The translations under genes and the position numbers were made by a program. From positions 1 to 5,126 of the forward strand of contig JAGQXA010000444.1 in the NCBI GenBank assembly GCA_020436865.1: a stretch of DNA of 5,126 nt, in the 5' to 3' direction. The notes below the pieces were generated by a model. It was not told the origin of the DNA. It did no database searches and saw only the letters and a program-made list of their open reading frames with translations. The first letter of the stretch is position 1; every line of letters starts with the position of its first letter. Source of the stretch: Saprospiraceae bacterium (GTDB taxonomy: Bacteria; Bacteroidota; Bacteroidia; Chitinophagales; Saprospiraceae). Below, piece after piece: positions 1 through 5,126 of the stretch.

Positions 1-683
1 CCGGTGAAGTCGCCCGGAAGATTTGGCGAAAAGGTCTTGTAAACCAGTATGTTATCGATCAGATTGGTCGGAAACAGGTCCATCTGCACGGTGTTCCGGT
101 TGGGATCCAGCCCGGGTACTTCCGCGGCGTTGAGGGTCGTTTTGCTGTAGCGATCGCCGAGGCCGCGCACGTACACGTACTTGCCGCCTTCGACGGTCAC
201 GCCGGTGACCCGACGCACGGCCGAGGCCACGTCACTGTCGCCGCTTTTGGAGATCTGTGCCGAGGAGATGCCGTCGAGCACGACCGGCGCCTTGCGCTGA
301 ATGGTCAGCAGGGCCGTTTCGGTATTCTTCACGGAGCGGGCCTTGACGGTGATATCGACGTCGAGGTTGATCGTCTCTTCAGCCAGTTGCACGTCGAGCG
401 AGGTCAGGTTGTTAGCCGACACTACTACGTCGTTGAACTGCTGGGAGGCAAAACCGACATACGAAAATTCGAGGGTGTAGGTGCCTGGAGCGAGGTCCAG
501 CTTATACGTTCCATCGAGATCGGTCACGGTACCGAAATCGGTGCCGACAACCAGGATGCTGCCGCCGATGACTTCGAATCCCGACTCGGCCTCGACTACT
601 TTTCCGGCTACGGTACCGGTTTGGGCGGAGAGGATCGAAAGGCCGGCGATCAGCGCAACGATTGAAACACAGAGCTTTTTCAT
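1..683 (-). CDS. TonB-dependent outer-membrane receptor, N-terminal part (3' end outside window)
   Basis: The reading frame begins at the ATG complementary to 681-683 and stays open to the left edge, giving 227 codons of a protein expected to be several times longer. Residues 1-20 (MKKLCVSIVALIAGLSILSA) form a Sec signal peptide. Residues 23-102 form a carboxypeptidase-regulatory-like beta-sandwich with the typical GxVxD/E start, TDLDGTYKL and YTLEFSYVGF motifs. A TonB-box-like strand (DVDITVKA, 108-115) follows. The plug domain starts near 125, with ISKSGDSDVASAVRRVTGV, YVYVRGLGDRYSKT and the conserved DPNRNTVQMDLFPTNLIDNI stretch. The missing part should be the 22-strand barrel. The family imports a ligand across the outer membrane using TonB/ExbBD energy; the ligand cannot be read here. 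No Shine-Dalgarno sequence precedes the ATG. The gene lies behind the lipoprotein gene but beyond a strong terminator, and has its own promoter carrying 11-bp direct repeats. A phosphate-related substrate is an inference from that promoter only. Confidence 0.95.
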   Translation of the reverse strand, partial: MKKLCVSIVALIAGLSILSAQTGTVAGKVVEAESGFEVIGGSILVVGTDFGTVTDLDGTYKLDLAPGTYTLEFSYVGFASQQFNDVVVSANNLTSLDVQLAEETINLDVDITVKARSVKNTETALLTIQRKAPVVLDGISSAQISKSGDSDVASAVRRVTGVTVEGGKYVYVRGLGDRYSKTTLNAAEVPGLDPNRNTVQMDLFPTNLIDNILVYKTFSPNLPGDFT

Positions 684-705
684 AGAGATGTTTGATGTTA
701 GAATG

Positions 706-719
706 TCCCTTGTCAGGGA
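706..719 (-). other. Small hairpin in the 5' leader of the TonB receptor gene
   Basis: On the minus strand TCCCT-GACA-AGGGA forms a perfect 5-bp stem with a 4-nt loop. It lies between the predicted start of transcription (about 722-725) and the ATG at 683, so it would sit almost at the 5' end of the mRNA. It could protect the message from decay, but a 5-bp stem may also be chance. Confidence 0.35.
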
Positions 720-727
720 ATTTCGCT

Positions 728-784
728 GCAAAGGTCCGGCTTAACCTTAAAGGAGGTGTAAAGTTTAGGTTAAGTCAGTGTTAA
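728..784 (-). promoter_or_regulatory. Promoter of the TonB receptor gene with PHO-box-like 11-bp direct repeats
   Basis: Read on the minus strand, three half-sites follow each other at exactly 11-bp steps: TTAACACTGAC (774-784), TTAACCTAAAC (763-773) and TTTACACCTCC (752-762). A fourth, weaker TTTAAG starts at 751. The TTTA of this last box lies 17 nt before CCTTTGC (728-734). GACCTTTG (729-736) is a near match to the Bacteroidota -7 element TAnnTTTG, so transcription should start near 722-725 and give a leader of about 40 nt. No good TTTG -33 element is present, which fits a promoter that needs an activator bound over that position. TT(A/T)ACA at 11-bp spacing is the known layout of PHO boxes bound by PhoB/PhoP-type regulators. 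The same layout is found before the lipoprotein gene at 2518-2574. The identity of the regulator is inferred. Confidence 0.7.
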
Positions 785-800
785 TAAATACAGGGTGTTG

Positions 801-845
801 AAAACAAAAAAGAGCTTGCGGAGCCCGTTGGCCCCACAAACTCTT
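801..845 (-). terminator. Strong intrinsic terminator of the lipoprotein gene
   Basis: On the minus strand AAGAGTTTGTGGGGCC (830-845) pairs with GGCTCCGCAAGCTCTT (810-825) over 16 bp, with three G-U pairs and no mismatch, around the loop AACG. The stem is followed by a T-rich run (TTTTTTGTTTT including the stem end). It lies about 50 nt after the stop codon of the lipoprotein gene and just before the repeats of the TonB receptor promoter. It should therefore end the lipoprotein transcript and keep the receptor gene under its own promoter. Confidence 0.92.
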
Positions 846-893
846 CTTCACAAGGTTGCAAACTAATGGGATACGTCTGTTCAGGGGATCACA

Positions 894-2471
894 TCAATTG
901 GTGATCTTGAAAATGTCTTCTGCGCGGTCGCCGGCGCCGATGTTGAAGAACACGTTGTTCATGATCTTCAGGTTGCCGTCTTGCCACTGCTTGTAGGAAT
1001 CTTCGTCTTGGCCGAGCAGGTCTTCGATGTCGATGCCTTTGTCATATCCGACAAAGATGGAGTTGTGGTATTCGCCACCGGCATTATCGCGGAAGGTGAT
1101 TGCGCGGCTGCCCGAATTGCCGATCGAGGTCACGTTGAAGAAGACCGGCGTAGCGTAGGGCGTCCCGTTTTCCGGATCGGTACCGCCGTCGTGCTCACCA
1201 CCACGGTCGGCGCCGCCTTCGGTCGGGTCCTGATGAACGATCACGAACTGGTTGCGACCGCGATAGCCTTCGTCGTAGTCGAGGGCGTCGTCGGCGCAGA
1301 ATACCGAAGCCAGGTACTTGGCGTCGACCGTACCGCCGAACCATTCGATGCCGTCATCCTTGTTGGCTACGATCTCCACGTATTCGATCGTGGTGCCGCG
1401 GCCTACGCCGCCCAGCGACAGACCGTTGATCTCGTTGTCGGCGCCGATGTTGGTACCGCCGTGGCGGATCGATACATAGCGCAGCACGCCCGAGTTGTCG
1501 TCGTCGTCGTTGCCGCCGTAGAAGGCGCGCGGGTCGTCGGGCAGACCTTCGATCGAGGTTTCACCCGGGGTGGAGTTCAGGCCGGCCTTGCCGAGGATGA
1601 TCAGACCGCCCCACTGGCCGCGCAGGGTTGCTGCAGAACCGCCGGTGTCGCCTTCGTAGGTGAAGATGATCGGGTTTTCTTTCGAACCTTCGGCCATGAT
1701 CTTGCCGCCGCGGGCGATGATGAGGGCCGAAGCGGCAGCAGCTTCACCGGGCTTGCCCTGGATGATGGTGCCTTCTTCGATGTGCAGCGTCTGGCCGTCG
1801 CCCACGTAGACGAAGCCGTTGAGCACATAGGTCTTGTCGTTGGTCCAGAACACGTCGTTACCGGCGGCCTGCATCATGGCATCGGTCCACTCTTCCAGGG
1901 TGCCCAGGGTCAGGGCGTCGGAGCTTGCGCCGTTGAGGATGTCTTCGTAGAAGGTCCACTCGGCATACCAGGGCGTGCCGTTGGGATCGACGGCGCCTTT
2001 GTAGTCGACGTTCATGAAGAAATTGGCAGGTTCGGTCGAGCCGGCGCCCAGATCGGCCGTCGGCACGATCGAGTTGCCGCTGAACGAAGGATCGGTCACC
2101 GTGTTGCCGGTTTCGTCAAACGATTCGGCGAACAATACGGCCGGACCTCTATCCAGGGTGGCGTCGACCGTTTGGCTGACGGCAGCCGTCAGGGTCGCTT
2201 CGGCCGATGCATAGCCTTCTTTTTCGAAAAGCAGTTTCTCGCTGGCAGCAGCGCTCAGCGTGTAGGTGCCGTCGGCAGCCGTAGTGGCCGTGGCGGCGGA
2301 AGTCTGGCCCGTTACCGTCGCGCCTTCGATGGCCTTGCCCGTGTCGTCGGAGACCGTGCCGGTCACCGTTACATCCGTTACCGGAGGATTTTCGTCGTCT
2401 TTGTCACAGCTAGTGAGTACGAATGCTGCAGGAAGGAGCAGCAAGGTGAAGAACTTCAAGAAACCTTTCAT
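894..2471 (-). CDS. Surface lipoprotein with carboxypeptidase-regulatory-like domain and right-handed beta-helix-type repeats
   Basis: The product has 525 residues. Residues 1-22 are a lipoprotein signal peptide with lipobox LTSC, so Cys22 is lipidated. The next residues (CDKDDE) match the Bacteroidota lipoprotein export signal (Lys then two acidic residues), which predicts display on the outer face of the outer membrane. Residues 34-108 resemble a carboxypeptidase-regulatory-like domain (VTGTVSDDTGKAIEGATV, AADGTYTL). Residues 207-519 resemble a family of Bacteroidota beta-helix-like lipoproteins: TYVLNGFVYVGDGQTL, SALIIARGGKIMAEG, GQWGGLIILGKA, SGVLRYVSIRHGG, EINGLSLGGVGRGT, DDGIEWFGGTVDAKYL, ALDYDEGYRGRNQF and GGEHDGGTDPENGTPYATPV. 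A segment at 118-180 (FFMNVDYKGAVDPNG, then a WxxxWTFY pattern) resembles what I recall as the C-terminal end of such proteins. The exact function is unknown; binding or presenting ligand for the neighbouring TonB receptor is inferred. Expression is probably controlled by the repeats at 2518-2594. The start has no Shine-Dalgarno sequence but gives a perfect signal peptide. Confidence 0.92.
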   Translation of the reverse strand: MKGFLKFFTLLLLPAAFVLTSCDKDDENPPVTDVTVTGTVSDDTGKAIEGATVTGQTSAATATTAADGTYTLSAAASEKLLFEKEGYASAEATLTAAVSQTVDATLDRGPAVLFAESFDETGNTVTDPSFSGNSIVPTADLGAGSTEPANFFMNVDYKGAVDPNGTPWYAEWTFYEDILNGASSDALTLGTLEEWTDAMMQAAGNDVFWTNDKTYVLNGFVYVGDGQTLHIEEGTIIQGKPGEAAAASALIIARGGKIMAEGSKENPIIFTYEGDTGGSAATLRGQWGGLIILGKAGLNSTPGETSIEGLPDDPRAFYGGNDDDDNSGVLRYVSIRHGGTNIGADNEINGLSLGGVGRGTTIEYVEIVANKDDGIEWFGGTVDAKYLASVFCADDALDYDEGYRGRNQFVIVHQDPTEGGADRGGEHDGGTDPENGTPYATPVFFNVTSIGNSGSRAITFRDNAGGEYHNSIFVGYDKGIDIEDLLGQDEDSYKQWQDGNLKIMNNVFFNIGAGDRAEDIFKITN

Positions 2472-2517
2472 AAGATGTGAAATTTATTTTCGGATGAATG
2501 TTGATCCTAAATTCACC

Positions 2518-2594
2518 GCAAAGGAAGCTACCGCGCATAAACCTTATGTTACAGGTCTTTTAAGTTTCTGTTAACTGTGTTAACTCTGTGCAAA
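2518..2594 (-). promoter_or_regulatory. Promoter of the lipoprotein gene with PHO-box-like 11-bp direct repeats
   Basis: On the minus strand TTAACAGAAAC (2564-2574), TTAAAAGACCT (2553-2563) and GTAACATAAGG (2542-2552) follow at 11-bp steps. Then comes TTTA, which starts at 2541 and lies 17 nt before CCTTTGC (2518-2524). This is the same register as in the TonB receptor promoter. TTCCTTTG (2519-2526) matches TAnnTTTG at 7 of 8 positions, and the ATG lies about 50 nt further on. Two more half-sites sit upstream, TTAACACAG (2575-2583, offset 9 bp) and TTTGCACAGAG (2584-2594), and extend the cluster toward pyrG. GTTAAC is its own complement, so the outer half-sites could also be read toward pyrG. 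The layout suits an OmpR/PhoB-family activator; phosphate control is inferred from similarity to known PHO boxes. Confidence 0.72.
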
Positions 2595-2610
2595 CTGCTT
2601 GTCGTCGCCC

Positions 2611-2660
2611 TAAATTTGACCGGACCTATCAATAAATGGCCAAAGGTTTTGTACCTTTAC
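2611..2660 (+). promoter_or_regulatory. Two candidate promoter elements for pyrG
   Basis: TAAATTTG (2611-2618) is a perfect match to the Bacteroidota -7 element TAnnTTTG. It is preceded, after 20 nt, by TGTG (2587-2590) as a possible -33 element. A second candidate is TTTTGTACCTTTAC (2647-2660), whose TACCTTTA matches 7 of 8 positions and has the TTTGTA extension often seen in this phylum, although its -33 region is poor. The second would start transcription near 2666, leaving a leader of under 30 nt before the ATG at 2693. Only experiment can separate the two. Confidence 0.5.
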
Positions 2661-2692
2661 ATCCCGTAACAAGCATAAGCCTAGCTGCGACT

Positions 2693-4303
2693 ATGACCAA
2701 ATATATCTTTGTTACGGGTGGCGTGACCTCTTCCCTCGGGAAGGGCATTATTTCCGCCTCACTCGCCAAATTGCTCCAAGCACGCGGCTTTTCCGTAACC
2801 ATTCAGAAGTTCGACCCCTACATCAACGTCGACCCCGGCACCCTGAACCCCTACGAACACGGAGAGTGCTACGTGACCGACGACGGCGCCGAAACCGACC
2901 TCGACCTGGGGCATTACGAGCGCTTTCTGAGCCGACCTACCTCCCAGGCTAACAATGTGACGACGGGACGGATCTATCAAACCGTCATCAACAAAGAAAG
3001 GGCCGGCGACTACCTGGGCAAAACCGTGCAGGTCATCCCGCACATTACCGACGAGATCAAGCGCCGGGTGCAATTGCTGGGCAATTCCACCGAGTTCGAT
3101 ATCGTGATCACCGAATTGGGGGGAACGGTGGGCGACATCGAGTCGCTGCCGTATCTGGAAGCCCTTCGGCAAATGCGTTGGGAACTGGGAATCGACAATT
3201 GCCTGGTCATCCACCTGACGCTGATCCCCTACCTGAGCGCCGCCAAGGAACTCAAGACCAAACCCACTCAACACTCGGTTAAAGAACTGCTCAATACGGG
3301 CATCCAACCCGATATTCTCGTTTGCCGCACGGAATATCCGATCACAATGGAGATCCGCCGTAAACTGGCCCTTTTCTGCAATGTCGATGTGGGCTCGGTG
3401 ATCGAGGCGATCGACGCCGAAAGCATCTACGATGTTCCATTGCTGATGCTCAAAGAGAAACTCGACGCGACCGTCATCACCAAATTGCGGCTGCCCGACC
3501 GCCGCGAGCCGGACCTCACGGCCTGGAAGACCTTCCTGGGCAAGCTCAAGAATCCGATGAACGTCGTGCGCATCGGGCTGGTAGGCAAATACAACGAGCT
3601 GCAAGATGCCTATAAATCGATCCACGAATCTTTCGTGCATGCCGGCGCCATGAATGAGTGCAAGGTGGAGGTCGTGCCGGTGCATTCCGAACAGCTCGAA
3701 AACGACGAGGGTGGCCTCGAACGCAAATTGAGCGAACTCGACGGCGTGTTAGTCGCCCCGGGCTTCGGCGAGCGCGGGATCGAGGGAAAGGTCCGCGCCG
3801 TGCGCTACGTGCGGGAAAACGGGATTCCCTTCTTCGGGATCTGCCTGGGCATGCAATGCGCGGTGGTAGAATTTGCCCGCAACGTGCTGAAACTGGAAGG
3901 GGCGGCCTCGACCGAGGTCGACCGCAAGGCGGTGCACCCGGTGATCGACCTGATGCCCGACCAGAAGAAGATCACGAAAAAAGGCGGCACGATGCGCCTC
4001 GGGGCCTATGCCTGCGACCTGCGGCGTCATTCGGTGGCCGCCAAGGCATACAAGAGTCTGAAGATCCACGAGCGCCATCGCCATCGCTATGAGTTCAACA
4101 ACGAGTACCTGGAGGCCTTCGAGAAAGGCGGTATGATCCCCTCGGGCATGAACCCCGAATCCAAACTGGTGGAGATCGTCGAATTGAAGGACCATCCCTG
4201 GTTCGTCGGGGTGCAGTTCCATCCCGAACTGAAAAGCACTGTGGAAACGCCGCACCCCCTGTTCGTGGCCTTCGTCGCAGCTTGCCTCCGGCACCGGAAG
4301 TGA
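2693..4303 (+). CDS. pyrG: CTP synthase (glutamine-hydrolysing)
   Basis: CTP synthase makes CTP from UTP, ATP and glutamine, the last step of de novo pyrimidine nucleotide synthesis, in the cytoplasm. The 536-residue product has normal family length. The N-terminal amidoligase domain shows the P-loop GGVTSSLGKG (Lys17), KFDPYINVDPGT, and the Mg-binding region ETDLDLGHYERF (Asp71) with ELGGTVGDIES (Glu141). The class I glutaminase domain, from about residue 290, has the nucleophile Cys384 in FFGICLGMQC and the pair His510/Glu512 in QFHPEL. All catalytic residues are present. I chose the ATG at 2693 because MTKYIFVTGG is the usual start of the family. An in-frame ATG at 2636 would add 19 unrelated residues and lies before one of the likely transcription starts. 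The gene diverges from the lipoprotein gene and is followed by lptE on the same strand. Confidence 0.98.
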   Translation: MTKYIFVTGGVTSSLGKGIISASLAKLLQARGFSVTIQKFDPYINVDPGTLNPYEHGECYVTDDGAETDLDLGHYERFLSRPTSQANNVTTGRIYQTVINKERAGDYLGKTVQVIPHITDEIKRRVQLLGNSTEFDIVITELGGTVGDIESLPYLEALRQMRWELGIDNCLVIHLTLIPYLSAAKELKTKPTQHSVKELLNTGIQPDILVCRTEYPITMEIRRKLALFCNVDVGSVIEAIDAESIYDVPLLMLKEKLDATVITKLRLPDRREPDLTAWKTFLGKLKNPMNVVRIGLVGKYNELQDAYKSIHESFVHAGAMNECKVEVVPVHSEQLENDEGGLERKLSELDGVLVAPGFGERGIEGKVRAVRYVRENGIPFFGICLGMQCAVVEFARNVLKLEGAASTEVDRKAVHPVIDLMPDQKKITKKGGTMRLGAYACDLRRHSVAAKAYKSLKIHERHRHRYEFNNEYLEAFEKGGMIPSGMNPESKLVEIVELKDHPWFVGVQFHPELKSTVETPHPLFVAFVAACLRHRK

Positions 4304-4325
4304 ACGGGATGTTCGGCCCTCCAGG

Positions 4326-4364
4326 CGATCCTTCGGGCAGGCAACACGCCCCCGGAACGGATCG
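4326..4364 (+). other. Imperfect hairpin between pyrG and lptE
   Basis: CGATCC-TTC-GGG (4326-4337) can pair with CCC (4351-4353), GAA (4355-4357) and GGATCG (4359-4364), giving 12 bp with two single-base bulges on the 3' side and a 13-nt loop. No T run follows, so it is not a standard intrinsic terminator. It might protect the pyrG 3' end or weaken read-through into lptE. No convincing TAnnTTTG element was found before lptE, so read-through from pyrG is possible. Confidence 0.4.
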
Positions 4365-4388
4365 TTCATTAACAAAGACCTTCCCCCT

Positions 4389-4889
4389 ATGAAGCCTTCT
4401 CTTCGATTGTTTGTATCGCTATCGATCCTGCTTCTGGCCGGCTGCTACCGCTTTACCGGGATCGCGATCGATCAAGATGTCAACACCTACTACGTCGATC
4501 CCTTCGATAATCGGGCCGCCTCCGTGGTGCCGACCCTGGCGCCCGATTTCACCGAAAAACTGAAGAATAAGATCCGCAACGAATCGCGCCTGATCTTCAC
4601 CGATGTCGATCCCGATATCGAATTCTCCGGCTCGATCACCGAATACCGGGTCACTTCGGAGGCGCCCCAACCCGACGAACAGGTGGCATTCAACCGCCTC
4701 ACGATCGCGATCGCCGTCACCATGACGAACAACAAACGGCAGGAGGAAGAACCCAAGAAGATCAACAAGACCTGGTATGCCGAATTCCCGAGCGACCAAA
4801 ACCTGCTCGACGTCCAGGAGGAACTGATCCGCACCATCACCGATCAATTAGCGGAGGATGTGTTTACGGAGGCCTTTACGAGTTGGTAG
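4389..4889 (+). CDS. lptE: LptE-family lipoprotein of the LPS transport system
   Basis: The product has 166 residues, close to the usual size of Bacteroidota LptE. It starts with a lipoprotein signal peptide ending in LAGC, so Cys19 is lipidated. The family pattern is visible: CYRFTG directly after the lipid anchor, a strand with YYVDPFDNRA, a helix with LAPDFTEKLKNKI, then SGSITEYRV, a strand with NRLTIAIAVTMT, and a C-terminal helix ending in DQLAEDVFTEAFTSW. LptE plugs the LptD barrel and helps place lipopolysaccharide in the outer leaflet of the outer membrane. Residues after the Cys lack the acidic export motif seen in the lipoprotein at 894-2471, which fits a protein facing the periplasm. 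The gene lies 85 bp after pyrG and may be co-transcribed with it. In many relatives pyrG is instead followed by yidC, as far as I recall. Assignment is by sequence pattern; a remote alternative is another small outer-membrane lipoprotein. Confidence 0.85.
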   Translation: MKPSLRLFVSLSILLLAGCYRFTGIAIDQDVNTYYVDPFDNRAASVVPTLAPDFTEKLKNKIRNESRLIFTDVDPDIEFSGSITEYRVTSEAPQPDEQVAFNRLTIAIAVTMTNNKRQEEEPKKINKTWYAEFPSDQNLLDVQEELIRTITDQLAEDVFTEAFTSW

Positions 4890-4899
4890 GAGAGGAAAG

Positions 4900-4935
4900 G
4901 GTGCAAAGGTTGCAGAGGTTGAAAAGGGTACAGAG
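4900..4935 (+). repeat. Four degenerate 9-bp tandem repeats
   Basis: GGTGCAAAG, GTTGCAGAG, GTTGAAAAG and GGTACAGAG follow without gaps, starting 10 bp after the lptE stop codon. The consensus is GKTGCARAG. They are purine-rich on the plus strand and show no hairpin. Their role is unknown; they could have arisen by replication slippage. Confidence 0.75.
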
Positions 4936-4952
4936 GCCCAAGCCCCCTAAGG

Positions 4953-5008
4953 ACCCAATCCCCCAATCCCCCAATCCCCCAATAACCCAATCCCCCAATA
5001 ACCCAATC
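4953..5008 (+). repeat. Seven 8-bp tandem repeats, G-rich on the minus strand
   Basis: Seven gapless units of pattern MCCCAATM (M = A or C) run through this stretch. Four units are CCCCAATM and three are ACCCAATC. The minus strand therefore carries runs of three to five G separated by short ATT-containing spacers, enough G tracts for a G-quadruplex. The array lies between convergent genes, and its last unit includes two bases of the stop codon of the minus-strand gene at the right edge. It may act in termination, or may simply be a slippage-prone simple repeat. Confidence 0.88.
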
Positions 5009-5126
5009 ACCCCCACTTCCGCACCACCTCCCGGAAGCGCAGGAAATAATCCAGGGATTCCGGGTTTTTCATCGAATCGCGATTGGCTGCTTTATCCATG
5101 GGCATGCCGAGGAGGATCTTCTTGAC
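5007..5126 (-). CDS. C-terminal end of an unidentified protein (start outside window)
   Basis: The minus strand is open from the right edge to a TGA at 5007-5009 and encodes the last 39 residues of a protein. They begin VKKILLGMPMDKAANRD and end DYFLRFREVVRKWG. The mix of charged and hydrophobic residues, the amphipathic C-terminal helix and the end just before simple repeats look like real coding sequence. The overlapping plus-strand frame is proline-rich repeat translation. I do not recognise the family and see no signal peptide or membrane segment in this part. The gene converges on lptE, and its stop codon lies in the 8-bp repeat array. Confidence 0.72.
   Translation of the reverse strand, partial: VKKILLGMPMDKAANRDSMKNPESLDYFLRFREVVRKWG

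Noticed and set aside
387..744. Two overlapping plus-strand frames opposite the TonB receptor gene
   Set aside because: They lie antisense to a signal peptide and a conserved regulatory-like domain and resemble no protein family.
1..2471. A standard SusC/SusD polysaccharide-utilisation pair
   Set aside because: The lipoprotein has a regulatory-like domain and beta-helix-like repeats, not the alpha-helical TPR fold of SusD, and no glycoside hydrolase gene is visible.
981..2480. Long plus-strand open frame of 499 codons opposite the lipoprotein gene
   Set aside because: It is the mirror of a clear lipoprotein with signal peptide and family motifs; its translation is rich in V, G, A and R without recognisable domains, as expected for antisense of GC-rich coding DNA.
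2759..3685. Minus-strand open frame of 308 codons inside pyrG
   Set aside because: It is antisense to conserved CTP synthase motifs and lacks any family signature or promoter.
4326..4364. Intrinsic terminator of pyrG
   Set aside because: The stem has two bulges and a 13-nt loop, and no T run follows, so I list it only as a hairpin.
3749..4375. Minus-strand frame of 208 codons over the pyrG glutaminase domain
   Set aside because: It is antisense to the catalytic Cys and His-Glu motifs, and its histidine-rich, mixed translation shows no fold signature.
4883..5125. Plus-strand open frame of 80 codons after lptE
   Set aside because: It overlaps the lptE end and mostly translates tandem repeats (proline, asparagine and serine rich); the minus-strand frame at 5007-5126 is far more protein-like.

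Overview
The window looks like chromosomal DNA from a fairly GC-rich member of the Bacteroidota, possibly of the Saprospiria/Lewinella type. The phylum rests on several signs: a TonB receptor with an N-terminal carboxypeptidase-regulatory-like domain, a lipoprotein with a CDKDDE surface-export motif, an LptE of the Bacteroidota type, promoter elements resembling TAnnTTTG, and starts without Shine-Dalgarno sequences. The finer placement is a guess.

Left half, minus strand. A surface lipoprotein gene (894-2471) is followed by the 5' part of a TonB-dependent receptor gene (1-683, running off the left edge). A strong intrinsic terminator (801-845) lies between them, so they appear to be separate transcripts. 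Their promoters nevertheless share one architecture: TTAACA-like half-sites repeated every 11 bp, then a TTTA box exactly 17 nt before a shared CCTTTGC core. This resembles PHO boxes and suggests that both genes answer to one OmpR/PhoB-type regulator, most plausibly the phosphate-starvation regulator. The likely product is an outer-membrane uptake pair consisting of a receptor and a surface beta-helix lipoprotein. This regulon is the most interesting element of the window.

Right half, plus strand. pyrG (CTP synthase, 2693-4303) diverges from the lipoprotein gene across a shared 221-bp control region. It is followed after 85 bp by lptE (4389-4889), the lipoprotein partner of the LptD LPS translocon.

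Right edge. lptE converges on the 3' end of an unidentified minus-strand gene (5007 to the edge). The gap between them holds two different short tandem repeats: four 9-bp units and seven 8-bp units. The 8-bp array is G-rich on the minus strand and contains the stop codon of the edge gene. No RNA genes, insertion sequences or CRISPR arrays were seen. No gene-free stretch exceeds about 220 bp.
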